Positions 30,688 through 40,782 of a DNA stretch of 55,249 bases are shown in pieces. Numbering within the stretch: position 1 is the first letter of the stretch; each line of letters starts with the position of its first letter. The notes below the pieces were generated by a model, which saw only the letters and a program-made list of their open reading frames with translations, ran no database searches and had not been told where the DNA came from. This DNA is from an uncultured Paraburkholderia sp. (GTDB lineage Bacteria > Pseudomonadota > Gammaproteobacteria > Burkholderiales > Burkholderiaceae): positions 1-55,249 of the forward strand of contig CALNWS010000027.1 of NCBI GenBank assembly GCA_940747215.1, given 5' to 3'. A program made the translations under genes and the position numbers.

Positions 30688-31464
30688 ATGACTTTGAAGA
30701 AAACCAGCCTTTGGGTCTTGCTGGCCGCATTCGCAGCCGCACCTGCATTCGCACAGAACATCGCCGTCGTGAACGGCACGCCGATTCCCAAAGCGCGCAC
30801 CTATGCGCTGATCGACCAGTTGGTGCATCAAGGCCAGCAGAACACGCCGCAACTGCAAATGGCCGTGCGTGAAGAACTGGTGAACCGTGAAGTGCTGATG
30901 CAGGAAGCGCTGCGCTGCGGCCTGCCGAACCGTCCGGATATCAAGGCGCAAATCGCCGTTGCACAACAAACCGTCGTGCTGCGCGCGCTGATCGAAGGCA
31001 TCGTGAAGAACAACCAGCCGACGGATGCCGAAGTCATCGCGCGCTACAACTCGCTCATCAAGGATACAGGCGGCAAGGAATATCACCTGCACCACATCCT
31101 CGTGGACAACGAACAGCAGGCCAAGGACCTGATCGCGAAGATCAAAGCCGGCGCAAGCTTCGAAGACCTAGCCAAGCAGTACTCGAAGGATCCGGAATCG
31201 GGCAAGAACGGCGGCGACCTCGACTGGTCGGATCCGAAGGCTTACGTGCCTGAATTCGCCTACGCGGCCACGCATCTGCAGAAAGGCCAGGTGACGGACA
31301 CGCCGGTACACACGCAATTTGGCTGGCACATCATCCGTGTCGACGACGTGCGCAACGCCACGCCGCCGCTGGAGCAGGTGCGTCCGCAGATCATTCAACA
31401 GATCCAGCAGGAAAAGCTGCAAGCCTTCGAAGAAGGTCTGCGCAAGAACGCGAAGATTCAGTAA
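30688..31464 (+). CDS. Periplasmic parvulin-type peptidyl-prolyl isomerase
   Basis: 258 residues with a signal peptide (KKTSLWVLLAAFAAAPAFAQN). The N-terminal helical chaperone part (NGTPIPKARTYALIDQLVHQ, REELVNREVLMQEALR) resembles PrsA/SurA-like foldases. The parvulin domain starts EYHLHHILVDNEQQAKDLIAKI and includes FEDLAKQYSKDPESGKNGGDLDW and TPVHTQFGWHIIRVDD, all catalytic-site positions present. It would assist folding of exported proteins. Third gene of the yciB operon, closed by a strong terminator. Confidence 0.92.
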   Translation: MTLKKTSLWVLLAAFAAAPAFAQNIAVVNGTPIPKARTYALIDQLVHQGQQNTPQLQMAVREELVNREVLMQEALRCGLPNRPDIKAQIAVAQQTVVLRALIEGIVKNNQPTDAEVIARYNSLIKDTGGKEYHLHHILVDNEQQAKDLIAKIKAGASFEDLAKQYSKDPESGKNGGDLDWSDPKAYVPEFAYAATHLQKGQVTDTPVHTQFGWHIIRVDDVRNATPPLEQVRPQIIQQIQQEKLQAFEEGLRKNAKIQ

Positions 31465-31495
31465 GCGTTTTTACTGCCGCGTTTTCCGATGTCTG

Positions 31496-31532
31496 GAAAG
31501 CCCCGTTCGGTTCGCTGAACGGGGCTTTTCAT
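31496..31532 (+). terminator. Bidirectional rho-independent terminator
   Basis: AAAGCCCCGTTC / GAACGGGGCTTTT inverted repeat between the convergent PPIase and hipA remnant; it has A residues before and T residues after the stem, so it can work both ways. Confidence 0.85.
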
Positions 31533-31570
31533 TGGAGAAGTTGCACTGACAGGCGCCGCCGGCCTTCGAA

Positions 31571-32723
31571 TTATTTGCGCAGCGCCCGACTCATTTCCGC
31601 GAGCGGCATTGCAACGATCGAATCGAGCAGGCGCACTTCGGCCCGCATTCGGCGGCGCGATCCCGGCGACCGCGCGGCGCGTAGCGCCGATTTTTTCGTC
31701 GAGGTTCACGAGCATCTCGTCGAGCAATCGCTCCGCGCCCTTCGACGACAGGCGCAATGCCTCGCCGAATGCCAGCATATTGGCGCATGAAACGTCAGCG
31801 AACTGCGTGGCGGTGCCGATCAGCACGTTGAACACCGCGCCCAGCGGAAAACGTCGAGACGCGCGACGGCACGTGTGCCGGTTTTCTCGATCGCATCTCG
31901 CAGCACTTCGGCCGTCGCGTTGCGGTACTTGAAGTGACGATCGTAGTTGAGCAACTGCATCGCGTCGATCGTATGCAGACGTTGCGTCAGCTCCGTGCTC
32001 ATATCGCGATCAAAACGGTCGATCACGTAGCACGCCGACGGCACGCGCAGAAAATGCGTGCGCGGCACGGGCACGCCGAGCGTCGCCGCGAGTTGCATGC
32101 AGAAAAATCGTTGATGGCCGAATGCGGATAGCCCGTGCTGCGCATGTCCGGCTTCAGCAGATGCATGGACGGCTCACCGCCCACGGGCTCGAAAAGCGCG
32201 TAATGCGGCGCGTCGCCGCGCAAGGTAGCAGCAGTTTCTGTTGCGCGCCCGCGGCCGACATGCGCTTGGGCACCGTAGCGGTGAGCGCGCGCTGTGGCAT
32301 GGCTTGAATGCGCGCTTCCAGATTCTCGTACGACAACGGCTCCAAACCGCCGGGCGTCTCGTTCTCGCCCTCAGCGAGCAAGGTCAACGCGCCGGCCGAC
32401 TCGCGGCCGTAATACGCTAGCAGACCCCACGCGTCGTTCGTATCGATGCGAGCTTCGCGCGCGAGTGCCGTGCGCATCTCCTCTTCCGGCAGCAGATTGT
32501 CGAAAAACCATTGCACGGGCCGCTCGCTCGATTGCACGGGCCGCTCGCTCGAACCGTCGACGAAAGGCCCGGTGTTCATCAGTGCGAACGCGGGCGACAG
32601 CGAGAAAGCGTCCACGCGGTTCAGCCAGCTTTCGGCATAGGCGAACGACCACACGCCGTTTTCGTCGTTGACGGTGCCCACGCGCCAGCCATTGGCGTAA
32701 GCGACTAGGGTTCTAGCCGGCAT
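31571..32723 (-). pseudogene. hipA: HipA-family toxin kinase, multiply broken
   Basis: MPARTLVAYANGWRVGTVNDENGVWSFAYAESWL and RPVQWFFDNLLPEEEMRTALA are typical HipA N-terminal sequence, containing an in-frame 21-bp duplication (32510-32551). After AAGAQQKLLL the frame slips to HYALFEPVGGEPSMHLLKPDMRSTGYPHSAINDFSAC. It slips again to LGVPVPRTHFLRVPSACYVIDRFDRD and NYDRHFKYRNATAEVL, then to MFNVLIG joined directly to FADVSCANMLAFGEALRLSSKGAERLL. The kinase catalytic loop and metal-binding segment (D-A-H-x-K-N and the following Y-D region) normally between these are missing, so no toxin activity is possible. The start overlaps the hipB end by 11 bases, the usual hipBA coupling. Confidence 0.85.
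32510..32551. repeat. Perfect 21-bp tandem duplication (in-frame)
   Basis: The unit at 32510-32530 (starting ATTGCACGGGCCGC) repeats exactly at 32531-32551 and gives the residue repeat SSERPVQ-SSERPVQ in the hipA remnant. Confidence 0.95.
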
Positions 32724-33000
32724 GAGCGGCCCGCCTGCGTTGTTGTGCTTTTGCGGCAAGATTCGCCGGAATGTCGACGGACACCTCCGCGCGCAGCACG
32801 ATGCCCAGTTCGCCCAGCAGATACAGCACTTTGCCGATCTGCGCGGTTTCCTTTCCCGCCTCGATGTGCGTTATGAACTTCGGCGAAAGCCCGCTCGCAA
32901 TAGCGAGAATGTCGCGCGTCAAACCCTGTGCGAGCCGCGCCGCCCGCACTATTTCGCCCAGTTCGCTCGTGTTGGCAATGAAAATGCTGGATTCGGCCAT
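32713..33000 (-). CDS. hipB: HipB-like XRE-family antitoxin/repressor
   Basis: 95 residues. A helix-turn-helix of the HipB type spans about residues 12-65: LGEIVRAARLAQGLTRDILAIASGLSPKFITHIEAGKETAQIGKVLYLLGELGIVL, with the recognition helix around LSPKFITHIEAG. The C-terminal tail (VSVDIPANLAAKAQQRRRAAHAG) is basic. HipB proteins repress their own operon by binding palindromes upstream and hold HipA inactive. Here the protein is intact and three operator-like palindromes lie upstream, while the partner toxin is destroyed, making this an orphan repressor. It ends with TAG inside the hipA start region. Confidence 0.9.
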   Translation of the reverse strand: MAESSIFIANTSELGEIVRAARLAQGLTRDILAIASGLSPKFITHIEAGKETAQIGKVLYLLGELGIVLRAEVSVDIPANLAAKAQQRRRAAHAG

Positions 33001-33017
33001 GGTTGCCTCTTCGCGTG

Positions 33018-33039
33018 TTCGTACCCGCTCGGTAACATT
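33018..33039. promoter_or_regulatory. HipB operator O1 (degenerate)
   Basis: Left half-site TTCGTACCCG is perfect; the right half is only partly matching (CGGTAACATT). It sits 18-39 bases before the hipB start codon and would overlap the -10 region or transcript start. It lies exactly 51 bases from O2. Confidence 0.65.
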
Positions 33040-33055
33040 ATGCCATTATCTGGCT

Positions 33056-33090
33056 AGTCAAATGGGTTTTCGTACCCGATCGGGTACGAA
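33056..33090 (-). promoter_or_regulatory. HipB operator O2 with adjacent hipB -35 element
   Basis: Bases 33069-33090 form a perfect 22-base palindrome with half-site TTCGTACCCG. On the minus strand TTGACT (33057-33062) is a good -35 box, with TAATGT at 33035-33040 a possible -10 at 16-base spacing. O2 abuts the promoter from upstream. Confidence 0.75.
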
Positions 33091-33119
33091 GTAGCATTAT
33101 TGGACGTCGGTTTGGCAGT

Positions 33120-33141
33120 TTCGTACCCGAGCGGGTGCGAA
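33120..33141. promoter_or_regulatory. HipB operator O3
   Basis: A 22-base near-perfect palindrome: TTCGTACCCG, two central bases, CGGGTGCGAA (one mismatch). It starts exactly 51 bases from O2, which itself starts 51 bases from O1, placing all three on about the same helix face. Confidence 0.75.
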
Positions 33142-33208
33142 GAATCCAGTTGCGAGCGACGTTGCGACGCTCGATCCCGTTATCGACGCCTGCGCCGCAG
33201 ACACAAAG

Positions 33209-33246
33209 TAAAAACGGCTGCCGTGCGCAAAAGCACGGCAGCCGTT
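33209..33246 (-). terminator. Rho-independent terminator after purL
   Basis: AACGGCTGCCGTGC / GCACGGCAGCCGTT inverted repeat; on the minus strand the stem is followed by TTTTTAC, 25 bases after the purL stop. Confidence 0.88.
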
Positions 33247-33271
33247 CACACGGTACGACACACGATGACGC

Positions 33272-36200
33272 TTAGCCGAGCCAGCGACGCGCGTTCTGGA
33301 ACACGCGCATCCACGGGCTAGCGTCCGTGGCGCCCTCGCCCCAGCCTTCCGGATGCCAGCTCATCTGCACCGCGCGATGCACGCGTTCGGTGTGCGGCAT
33401 CAGCACCGTGAAGCGGCCGTCAGCCGTCGTCACCGACGTTATGCCGTCAGGCGAGCCGTTCGGATTGAACGGATATTGCTCCGTGGCCACGCCGCGGTGG
33501 TCGACGTAACGCATTGCCACGGCCACCTTCGACGCATCGCCCTGTTGAGAGAAGTCGGCAAAGCCTTCGCCGTGCGCGACCGCCACTGGAATGCGCGAGC
33601 CTTCCATGCCGGCGAAGAAGATCGACGGCGATGGCTGCACTTCGACCAGCGAGAAGCGCGCTTCGAATTTTTCCGATTTGTTGCGCGTGAACTTGGGCCA
33701 TGCTTCGGCGCCCGGGATCATCGACGCGAGGCTGCTCATCATCTGGCAACCGTTGCAGATGCCGAGCGCGAACGTGTCTTCGCGGCCGAAGAACGCGGCG
33801 AACATGTCGGCCAGTTGCGAGTTGAAGCGGATCGCCTTCGCCCAGCCTTCGCCCGCACCCAGCGTGTCGCCGTACGAAAAGCCGCCACACGCCACCGCGC
33901 CTGCGAAGTCCGCGAGATTGGCGCGGCCTGCGAGCAGGTCGCTCATGTGGACGTCGTGTGCGTCGAAACCGGCGCGGTCGAACGCGTACGCCGTTTCGAG
34001 GTGCGAATTCACACCCTGTTCGCGCAGAATCGCCACGCGCGGACGCGCGCCCTTGCCGACGTACGGCGCGGCCACGTCTTCAGCCGGATTGAGCGTGAGG
34101 ACCGGCGTCATGCCCGGATCGGCCGCGTCGGAAATGCCGTCGTATTCCGCGTCGGCGCATGCGGGGTCGTCTCGCAGACGCGAAATGCGCCAGCTCACTT
34201 CGCTCCACGTGCGATGCAGCTCGGCACGCGGCGCTTCGTAAATCTTTTTCGCGTCGCGATAGATTTCGATCGTGTCGCGATCGTTCACCTTGCCGATCAC
34301 GTGCGAGCAGGAGGACAGACCGTGTTCGCGCAGCGCGGCGAACACCGCGTCGCGCTCCGACGCACGCACCTGGATCACGCCGCCGAGCTCTTCGTTGAAG
34401 AGCGCGCGGATCGTGCGGTCGTCGCGACGGCCGCTCGTCTGCTTGGCCCAGTCTTTCGCGTCGCCGTAATCGGATTCGTGATTCGGGTCGAGCACCAGCA
34501 TGTCGACGTTCAGCGACACACCCACGTGGCCCGCAAACGCCATTTCGCAGACCGTTGCCCACAAACCGCCGTCCGAACGGTCGTGGTACGCGAGCAGCTT
34601 GCCGTCCTGGTTCAGCGCCTGGATCGCGTTGAAGAAACGCTTCAGGTCTTCCGGATCATCAACGTCCGGCACCGTGTCGCCAACCTGCTGCGTGACCTGC
34701 GCGAGGATACTACCGGCGAGACGCTGCTTGCCGCGGCCGAGGTCGATTGCGATCAGCACGGTTTCGCCCACCCTATCTTCGCCCGTCGCGCGGCGCAGTT
34801 GCGGCGTGAGATGCTGGCGCACGTCTTCGACCGGCGCAAATGCGGAAATGATGAGCGAGACTGGTGCGACCACTTCCTTCGCGACGCCGCGGTCTTCCCA
34901 CTTCGTACGCATGGAGAGCGAGTCTTTGCCGACCGGAATGCTAATGCCGAGCGCCGGGCACAGTTCCATGCCGATCGCCTTGACCGTGTCGTAGAGCGCC
35001 GCGTCTTCGCCCAGCACGCCGCACGCGGCCATCCAGTTGGCCGACAGCTTCAGCTTGTCGAGCGACGCGATCGGCGCCGCCGCGATATTCGTGACCGCCT
35101 CACCAACCGCCATGCGGCCCGATGCAGGCGCGTCGATCACGGCGAGCGGCGTGCGCTCGGCCATGGTCATGGCTTCACCATGGAAGCCCGCGTAATCCAT
35201 CGTAGTGATGGCCACGTCGGCTACAGGCACCTGCCATGGACCGACCATCTGGTCACGCGCCGTGGTGCCGCCCACTGAGCGGTCGCCGATCGTGATGAGG
35301 AACGACTTGCTCGCCACCGTCGGATGACGCAGCACGCTCGCCGCGACGTCCGGCAACGCGATGCCGCTGACGTCCACCGGTTCGAGCTTCGTCTCGACGC
35401 GCTTCACGTCGCGATGCATACGCGGCGCCTTGCCGAGCAGCACTTCCATCGGCATGTCGACCGGCTTGTGCGCGGCGTCCTTCTGTTCGGAATCGATCAG
35501 TTTCAACTGACGCTCGGCCGTCGCCGTGCCGATCACCGCGAACGGGCAGCGTTCGCGTTTGCACATGGCTTTGAATGCCGGCATATCGGCCGGCGCGATG
35601 GCGAGAACGTAGCGCTCCTGCGCTTCGTTCGACCAGATTTCGCGCGGCGACAGACCGCTCTCTTCGAGCTGGATCTTGCGCAGATCGAACAGCGCGCCTT
35701 TGCTCGCGCCGTCGACCACTTCCGGGAACGCGTTTGACAGACCGCCCGCGCCTACGTCGTGAATACTCAGAATCGGGTTCTTCTCACCGAGCTGCCAGCA
35801 CGCGTTGATTACTTCCTGCGCGCGCCGCTCGATTTCCGGATTGCCGCGCTGCACGGAATCGAAATCGAACTCGGCCGTGTTCGTGCCGGTGGCCATGGAA
35901 CTCGCCGCGCCGCCGCCCATGCCGATACGCATGCCGGGACCGCCGATCTGGATGAGGAGCGAACCTTCCGGCAGATCGTGCTTGTGCGTGTGCTGATCCA
36001 AGATATTGCCGATGCCGCCCGCGATCATGATCGGCTTGTGGTAGCCGCGCACGAGGCCCGCGACGTTCTGTTCGTACGCGCGGAAATAGCCGCCCAGATT
36101 CGGACGGCCGAATTCGTTGTTGAACGCGGTGCCGCCGAGTGGACCGTCGATCATGATCTGCAGCGGCGAAGCGATGCGGTCGGGACGGCCGTAGGCTTCT

Positions 36201-37354
36201 TGTTGCTCGTTCGGTTTGCGGTGGGCGAGCGGCTGCGCGGCGTCGCGCGCGTTTTCCCAGCTTTCCACGCCGTCGGGCAACGCCAGATTCGACACCGTGA
36301 AGCCCGCGAGACCGGCCTTCGGCCGCGCGCCGCGGCCCGTCGCGCCTTCGTCGCGAATCTCGCCGCCCGCGCCGGTGGCGGCGCCCGGGAACGGCGAAAT
36401 GGCGGTGGGATGGTTGTGCGTTTCCACCTTCATCAGCGTGTGCGTGAGTTCGGTGCTGCGCTGATAGTGCTCGGCTAGTCCGTTTGCATTCGACGGCGAG
36501 CGCGGGAACCAGCGCTCGGCCATGGCACCCGCCATAATCGCCGAGTTATCCGAATACGCGACGATCGTGCCTTGCGGATTCAGCTTTTCCGTATTGCGGA
36601 TCATGTTGAAGAGCGAAATGTCCTGCTTTTCGCCGTCGATGGTCCAGTCCGCATTGAAAATCTTGTGGCGGCAGTGTTCGCTGTTGGCCTGCGCGAACAT
36701 CATCAGTTCGACGTCGGTCGGATTGCGGCCGAGTTTCGTGAAGGCATCCACGAGATAAACGATTTCGTCTTCGGCAAATGCCAAGCCCAGTTCGGCGTCG
36801 GCCGCTTCCAGCGCTGCGCGGCCGTTGGCCAGCACGTCGACGGTTTGCAGCGGCTTGGCCGGCAGTTCGTCGAACAGATGGAGCGCATGTTCACGCGACG
36901 GCGACAGGCTCTCCGTCATGCGGTCGTGCAGCGCGGCGGCGACCACTTCGCGCGCTTCGTCAGACAGCACCTTCTTGCCAAGCAGGTCGCTTTTCAGCGT
37001 GACCGTGTATTCGACGCCGCGCTCGATGCGCCGCACCTGCGTCAGCCCGCACAGATGCGCGATATCCGTTGCCTTGCTGGCCCACGGCGACACCGTGCCG
37101 AAACGCGGCACGACGAGGAAGGTTTCAGCGGTGCCGCGCTCCCTGCTTTCCTCGAGCGGATCGCCGTAGTGCATCAGCGCTTCGATCTTCGCGTTGTCTT
37201 CAGCGGACAGCGGGTTTTGAACATTGACGAAGTGCAGATACTGGCCGCGCACGCCGGTGATATTCGGATCGATGCGCGTGAGCGTTTCGAGCAGGCGGGT
37301 TTGACGGAAATCGGAAAGGGCCGAAGCGCCGGGGAAACACGAGAAGTGAGCCAT
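33272..37354 (-). CDS. purL: Phosphoribosylformylglycinamidine synthase
   Basis: 1360 residues, the large single-chain form found in proteobacteria. PurL converts FGAR and glutamine with ATP to FGAM, the fourth step of purine synthesis. The N-terminal PurS-like part is followed by the synthetase domain with [34 protein letters not shown] and GGGAASSM. The C-terminal glutaminase is complete: [32 protein letters not shown], the catalytic Cys in [11 protein letters not shown] and the His in [12 protein letters not shown]; the end is [15 protein letters not shown]. Not one interruption in 4 kb is strong evidence that gene loss nearby is selective and real. Transcribed alone. Confidence 0.97.
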   Translation of the reverse strand: MAHFSCFPGASALSDFRQTRLLETLTRIDPNITGVRGQYLHFVNVQNPLSAEDNAKIEALMHYGDPLEESRERGTAETFLVVPRFGTVSPWASKATDIAHLCGLTQVRRIERGVEYTVTLKSDLLGKKVLSDEAREVVAAALHDRMTESLSPSREHALHLFDELPAKPLQTVDVLANGRAALEAADAELGLAFAEDEIVYLVDAFTKLGRNPTDVELMMFAQANSEHCRHKIFNADWTIDGEKQDISLFNMIRNTEKLNPQGTIVAYSDNSAIMAGAMAERWFPRSPSNANGLAEHYQRSTELTHTLMKVETHNHPTAISPFPGAATGAGGEIRDEGATGRGARPKAGLAGFTVSNLALPDGVESWENARDAAQPLAHRKPNEQQEAYGRPDRIASPLQIMIDGPLGGTAFNNEFGRPNLGGYFRAYEQNVAGLVRGYHKPIMIAGGIGNILDQHTHKHDLPEGSLLIQIGGPGMRIGMGGGAASSMATGTNTAEFDFDSVQRGNPEIERRAQEVINACWQLGEKNPILSIHDVGAGGLSNAFPEVVDGASKGALFDLRKIQLEESGLSPREIWSNEAQERYVLAIAPADMPAFKAMCKRERCPFAVIGTATAERQLKLIDSEQKDAAHKPVDMPMEVLLGKAPRMHRDVKRVETKLEPVDVSGIALPDVAASVLRHPTVASKSFLITIGDRSVGGTTARDQMVGPWQVPVADVAITTMDYAGFHGEAMTMAERTPLAVIDAPASGRMAVGEAVTNIAAAPIASLDKLKLSANWMAACGVLGEDAALYDTVKAIGMELCPALGISIPVGKDSLSMRTKWEDRGVAKEVVAPVSLIISAFAPVEDVRQHLTPQLRRATGEDRVGETVLIAIDLGRGKQRLAGSILAQVTQQVGDTVPDVDDPEDLKRFFNAIQALNQDGKLLAYHDRSDGGLWATVCEMAFAGHVGVSLNVDMLVLDPNHESDYGDAKDWAKQTSGRRDDRTIRALFNEELGGVIQVRASERDAVFAALREHGLSSCSHVIGKVNDRDTIEIYRDAKKIYEAPRAELHRTWSEVSWRISRLRDDPACADAEYDGISDAADPGMTPVLTLNPAEDVAAPYVGKGARPRVAILREQGVNSHLETAYAFDRAGFDAHDVHMSDLLAGRANLADFAGAVACGGFSYGDTLGAGEGWAKAIRFNSQLADMFAAFFGREDTFALGICNGCQMMSSLASMIPGAEAWPKFTRNKSEKFEARFSLVEVQPSPSIFFAGMEGSRIPVAVAHGEGFADFSQQGDASKVAVAMRYVDHRGVATEQYPFNPNGSPDGITSVTTADGRFTVLMPHTERVHRAVQMSWHPEGWGEGATDASPWMRVFQNARRWLG

Positions 37355-37722
37355 GGGACTTGACGTTGCGTCGCTAATGATGCGGATGAGTGAAGCGATG
37401 AGTTTTGCCGCCGGGTCACGCCGTTGGGCTACAGCGCTGGGTCACGCCAATCAGCGCGCATGATGCCGACGTGGGACAAGACCGAAGTTTAAAAGTATAT
37501 ATAATTCGGGAGCGGGCTTCCAGCCGGGCCGGCGCAATGGTCGCGGCGTAGTTCCGGCGCGGTTCCGCCCGCTGCGCGCGTGGCCCCGCGACCGGTTTGA
37601 CTGCTATCTTCGGCCTTTCACCAGATCTGCGCGAGCGGCCTTATCCGGCTTGCAACGCGCGCCGCATGTCACGCAACGGAATCGCGCGGCTCGCGCGTCC
37701 CGCCGGCAACTCGAATCAGAAC
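37355..37722. other. Divergent upstream region of purL and the dead oxidase
   Basis: No gene is seen. An A/T-only stretch TATATATAATT (about 37495-37505) offers -10 elements on both strands. The 10-mer GGGTCACGCC occurs twice (near 37415 and 37440) but not in tandem. No PurR-type operator could be recognised. Confidence 0.35.
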
Positions 37723-39064
37723 ATGGATGTCATTGTCATCGGCGGCGGGATTGTGGGCGTCGCCACCGCTTATCACCTGCGCGCAGCCGGCCATTGGGTA
37801 TGCATCGTCGAAGTGTCATGCCACGGTCGCGCAAGGTGCCACTTACGGCCACGGCGGCACCGTATTGCCCACGCCGCTCGACGTCTGGTTCGGACCGACT
37901 TTCATGGCAAGCCGCCAGAACGCGAAAACGGCGTCGTGAACAAGGCCGGCTTCAACGGGCCGGCGCGCCAGTTCGTGAAGCAACTGGCCGAATTGCAGGA
38001 ACCCGAGACGTGCGGGCGTCAGTACGACCGGCTGCGCCCGCTCGTCGAACTGTCGCGCGAGGCGATGGCGGATGCCGAAGCGCGCTTCGGTCTCGAATTC
38101 GAACAGACGAGCGGCGTGCTCTACCTTGTGCGCGCGGCCCACGAGTGGGAAGAGACCCAACCGGCGCTAGGCTAGACATGATGCGCCGCTATGAAGTACC
38201 GCATCACGTGCTCACGCCGGAAGAATGCTCGGCCTTCGAGCATTCGGTGCGCACGGAGCCGGAATTCGCGGGCGGCGTGCTGTTCGACCACGAACGCACC
38301 GGCAACTGCCCGTTTTTCGCCAAACTGATAGACGCTCGACGCCTAGGGCGGCGTGCAATTCATGCTCGGCTGCGAAGTCTCGTCGATCCGCCTCGAAGGC
38401 CAGCGCGCCTCGGTGGAACTGGCCTCGCGCGCGGGCTCCGAGCTAGGCTCGCGTTCGCGCGAAGTCGACGTGATTCACGCCGACGCCGTGGTCGTGGCCG
38501 CCGGTTATGGCAGCCTGCCGCTGCTCGAGCGCCCCGGCTTGCGGCTGCCGCTGCATCCGCTGCGCCTCGCCGATCGCGCATGAGGAATGCGCGCCGCACG
38601 TGGCGATCGTCGATTAGGTGAAACGGACTGCGATCAGCCGGATGAACCAGCGTCTGTGGATTGCGGGCGGCGCCGTGCTGCAAAGCACCGCGCAGATCGA
38701 CAAGCCGCTTGGCGAATCGGTCACGAAAGAAGCGCTGGCGCTGCTCGGCCAGGCGACGCACGACTGGATTCCGGGTGCCGCGCGCATTTCGGCGGCGCTG
38801 CCTTGGGAAGGCGTCAAGCTGCTGTCGCCCGACGGCTTGCCGGTGATCGGCAACGCGCTGCATCCGCGGCTTTTCGTCAATCTCGGACATGGTCCGGCCG
38901 GCTGGGGTCTCGCCTGCGGCGCGGTCAAGCTGGTGGCCGATCTGATGTCGGGCGCAACGCCCGATGTGCCCGCGGACAAGCTCGCCGCCGTGCAAACGGT
39001 GGCGCATCACGGCTTCGTTCTTGTGCGGCGCTCCGCGAGCGTCGCTGTCCGATGGCTCAGATAA
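37723..39064 (+). pseudogene. dadA: D-amino-acid dehydrogenase-like FAD oxidoreductase, heavily mutated
   Basis: MDVIVIGGGIVGVATAYHLRAAG is the FAD-binding motif. A shift follows (TYGHGGTVLPTPLDVWFGPTFMASRQN in another frame), then KAGFNGPARQFVKQLAELQEPET to RAAHEWEETQPALG and a TAG (38173-38175). MRRYEVPHHVLTPEECSAFEHSV continues, a TAG at 38344-38346 precedes GGVQFMLGCEVSSIRLEGQRASVELA, then VVAAGYGSLPLLERPGLRLPLHPL. A TAG at 38615-38617 precedes VKRTAISRMNQRLWIAGGAV. The C-terminal part with LLSPDGLPVIG and NLGHGPAGWGLACG is intact. DadA oxidises D-amino acids to keto acids at the membrane. At least three premature stops and two shifts. Confidence 0.83.
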
Positions 39065-39186
39065 ACTTGGCCTGATGGCCAAACCTTGGACGGAGGGTGG
39101 CCGTGGCCGGCTCATCGGCACTAAGATAAGCGTTCTGGACCGCGCGCCGTTTTCGCGCGAATCTGCCAAGCCCGCTACGTCTTGCC

Positions 39187-40782
39187 ATGACCGACACCGA
39201 TCACACGCTGCCCACGCTCATCAGCCCGCACAACTGGGCGCTTCCGCTCCTCTCCCTCACCGAACTGCGCACCGTCGAAGCACAGGCTGCCGCGTCCCTG
39301 CCCGCGCACACGCTCATGTCGCGCGCGGGCATGTCGGCCGCGAGCTTCCTGCTCGAACAGATTGCGCGCGATACGTCGATCGAAAAATCGAAGCAGAAAG
39401 TCTGGCTGATTGCCGGGCCGGGCAATAACGGCGGCGACGCGCTCGTTCTCGCCGCGCAACTGCATACCGCGGGCATCGCGGTGGAACTCTGCATGCCCGT
39501 CAAAGTGAAACCGGACGATGCCCGCTGGGCGCTCGAACTCGCACGCAACGCGGGCGTGCCGATCACCGCGGACATGCCCGCGTCGCTCGCGAATTACACG
39601 TGGCTCGTGGACGGCATGTTTGGCATCGGTCTCACACGACCGCTCGAAGGCGTGTTCGCGAAGGTGGCGGGACAACTCGCGCAGCGCGCGAAGGCGCGTC
39701 CGCGAAAAGGCGGCGTGCTGGCTCTCGACGTGCCGAGCGGCCTCGACAGCGATACGGGCACAATAGTCGGCGGCGACGAAGCGGTGGCCGTTCGCGCCAC
39801 GCATACGATCACCTTCATCGCTGCCAAACCGGGACTGTTTACGGCACAAGGGCGCGATCTGGCCGGCTCGGTGACGGTTGCGCCGATCGGTATCGACAGC
39901 CATCCGCAAACCAGCGTGCAACTGAACGCGCCGAAGCGCTTTGCAGCGTTTCTGCCGCCGCGTGATTTCTCCACCAACAAAGGCACCTTCGGCAGTCTCG
40001 CCGTGGTGGGCGGCGACACCGGCATGTGCGGCGCGCCGATTCTGGCTTCGCGCGCGGCGCTCTACACCGGCGCGGGCAAGGTACATGTCGCGCTGCTCGG
40101 CGAAGGCGCACCGCCCTACGACCCGCCGCATCCCGAGCTGATGTTGCACGCCGTCGACGACCTGCCGCTCGAGAAGATGGACGCGCTCGCCGTCGGTTGC
40201 GGCATGGGTCACGGCGAGCGCGCCACGCGCGTGCTGCACGACGTGCTGCCGCTCGACATCGCCAAGCTGCTCGACGCGGACGCGCTCAATCTCATTGCGA
40301 AAGATCCTGTGCTTGCCGCCGAAGTCGCCGCACGTGGCGCGCAAGGCGATCCCTGTGTGCTGACGCCGCATCCGCTCGAAGCCGCGCGTCTGCTCGGCAC
40401 CGACGCCGCCGGCGTGCAGCGCGACCGCCTTGCCGCCGCGCGCGCGCTCGCGGCGCGCTTTGCGAGCGTCATCGTGCTGAAAGGCACCGGTACCGTGATT
40501 GCCGCGCCCGACAGTCGCGTCGCGATCAATCTCACCGGCAACGCGGCACTCGCAACAGGCGGCACGGGCGACGTGCTCGGCGGTATCATCGGCGCGCTGC
40601 TTGCACAGCACCTGCCGTGCTTCGAAGCGGCGCTCGCGGGTGTCTATCTGCACGGGCTCGCCGCCGACATGCTCACCGCTCAAGGGCACGGCCCGGCCGG
40701 TCTCACGGCCGGCGAACTTGCGCCGATGGTGCGAAGCTTGCTGAACTGGATGAACCGGATGTTTTATCCGTCAGGAGATTGA
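39187..40782 (+). CDS. nnr: Bifunctional NAD(P)H-hydrate epimerase / ADP-dependent dehydratase
   Basis: 531 residues, fusing the YjeF-N epimerase and the C-terminal dehydratase that together repair hydrated NAD(P)H. The epimerase part shows LMSRAGMSAASFLLEQ, the glycine-rich VWLIAGPGNNGGDALVLAAQL and VDGMFGIGLTRPL; also LALDVPSGLDSDTG with the catalytic Asp. The dehydratase (ribokinase-like) part shows KGTFGSLAVVGGDTGMCGAPILASRAAL, CVLTPHPLEAARLL, VIVLKGTGTVIAAP and ALATGGTGDVLGGIIGALLAQ, the nucleotide site. All motifs are intact. Its retention next to a dead dehydrogenase suggests metabolite repair matters even in a shrinking genome. Confidence 0.95.
   Translation: MTDTDHTLPTLISPHNWALPLLSLTELRTVEAQAAASLPAHTLMSRAGMSAASFLLEQIARDTSIEKSKQKVWLIAGPGNNGGDALVLAAQLHTAGIAVELCMPVKVKPDDARWALELARNAGVPITADMPASLANYTWLVDGMFGIGLTRPLEGVFAKVAGQLAQRAKARPRKGGVLALDVPSGLDSDTGTIVGGDEAVAVRATHTITFIAAKPGLFTAQGRDLAGSVTVAPIGIDSHPQTSVQLNAPKRFAAFLPPRDFSTNKGTFGSLAVVGGDTGMCGAPILASRAALYTGAGKVHVALLGEGAPPYDPPHPELMLHAVDDLPLEKMDALAVGCGMGHGERATRVLHDVLPLDIAKLLDADALNLIAKDPVLAAEVAARGAQGDPCVLTPHPLEAARLLGTDAAGVQRDRLAAARALAARFASVIVLKGTGTVIAAPDSRVAINLTGNAALATGGTGDVLGGIIGALLAQHLPCFEAALAGVYLHGLAADMLTAQGHGPAGLTAGELAPMVRSLLNWMNRMFYPSGD

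Noticed and set aside
37415..37450. The repeated 10-mer GGGTCACGCC upstream of purL as a tandem duplication.
   Set aside because: The copies are separated by unrelated bases and the 10-mer is not palindromic; chance or a weak regulatory motif at best.
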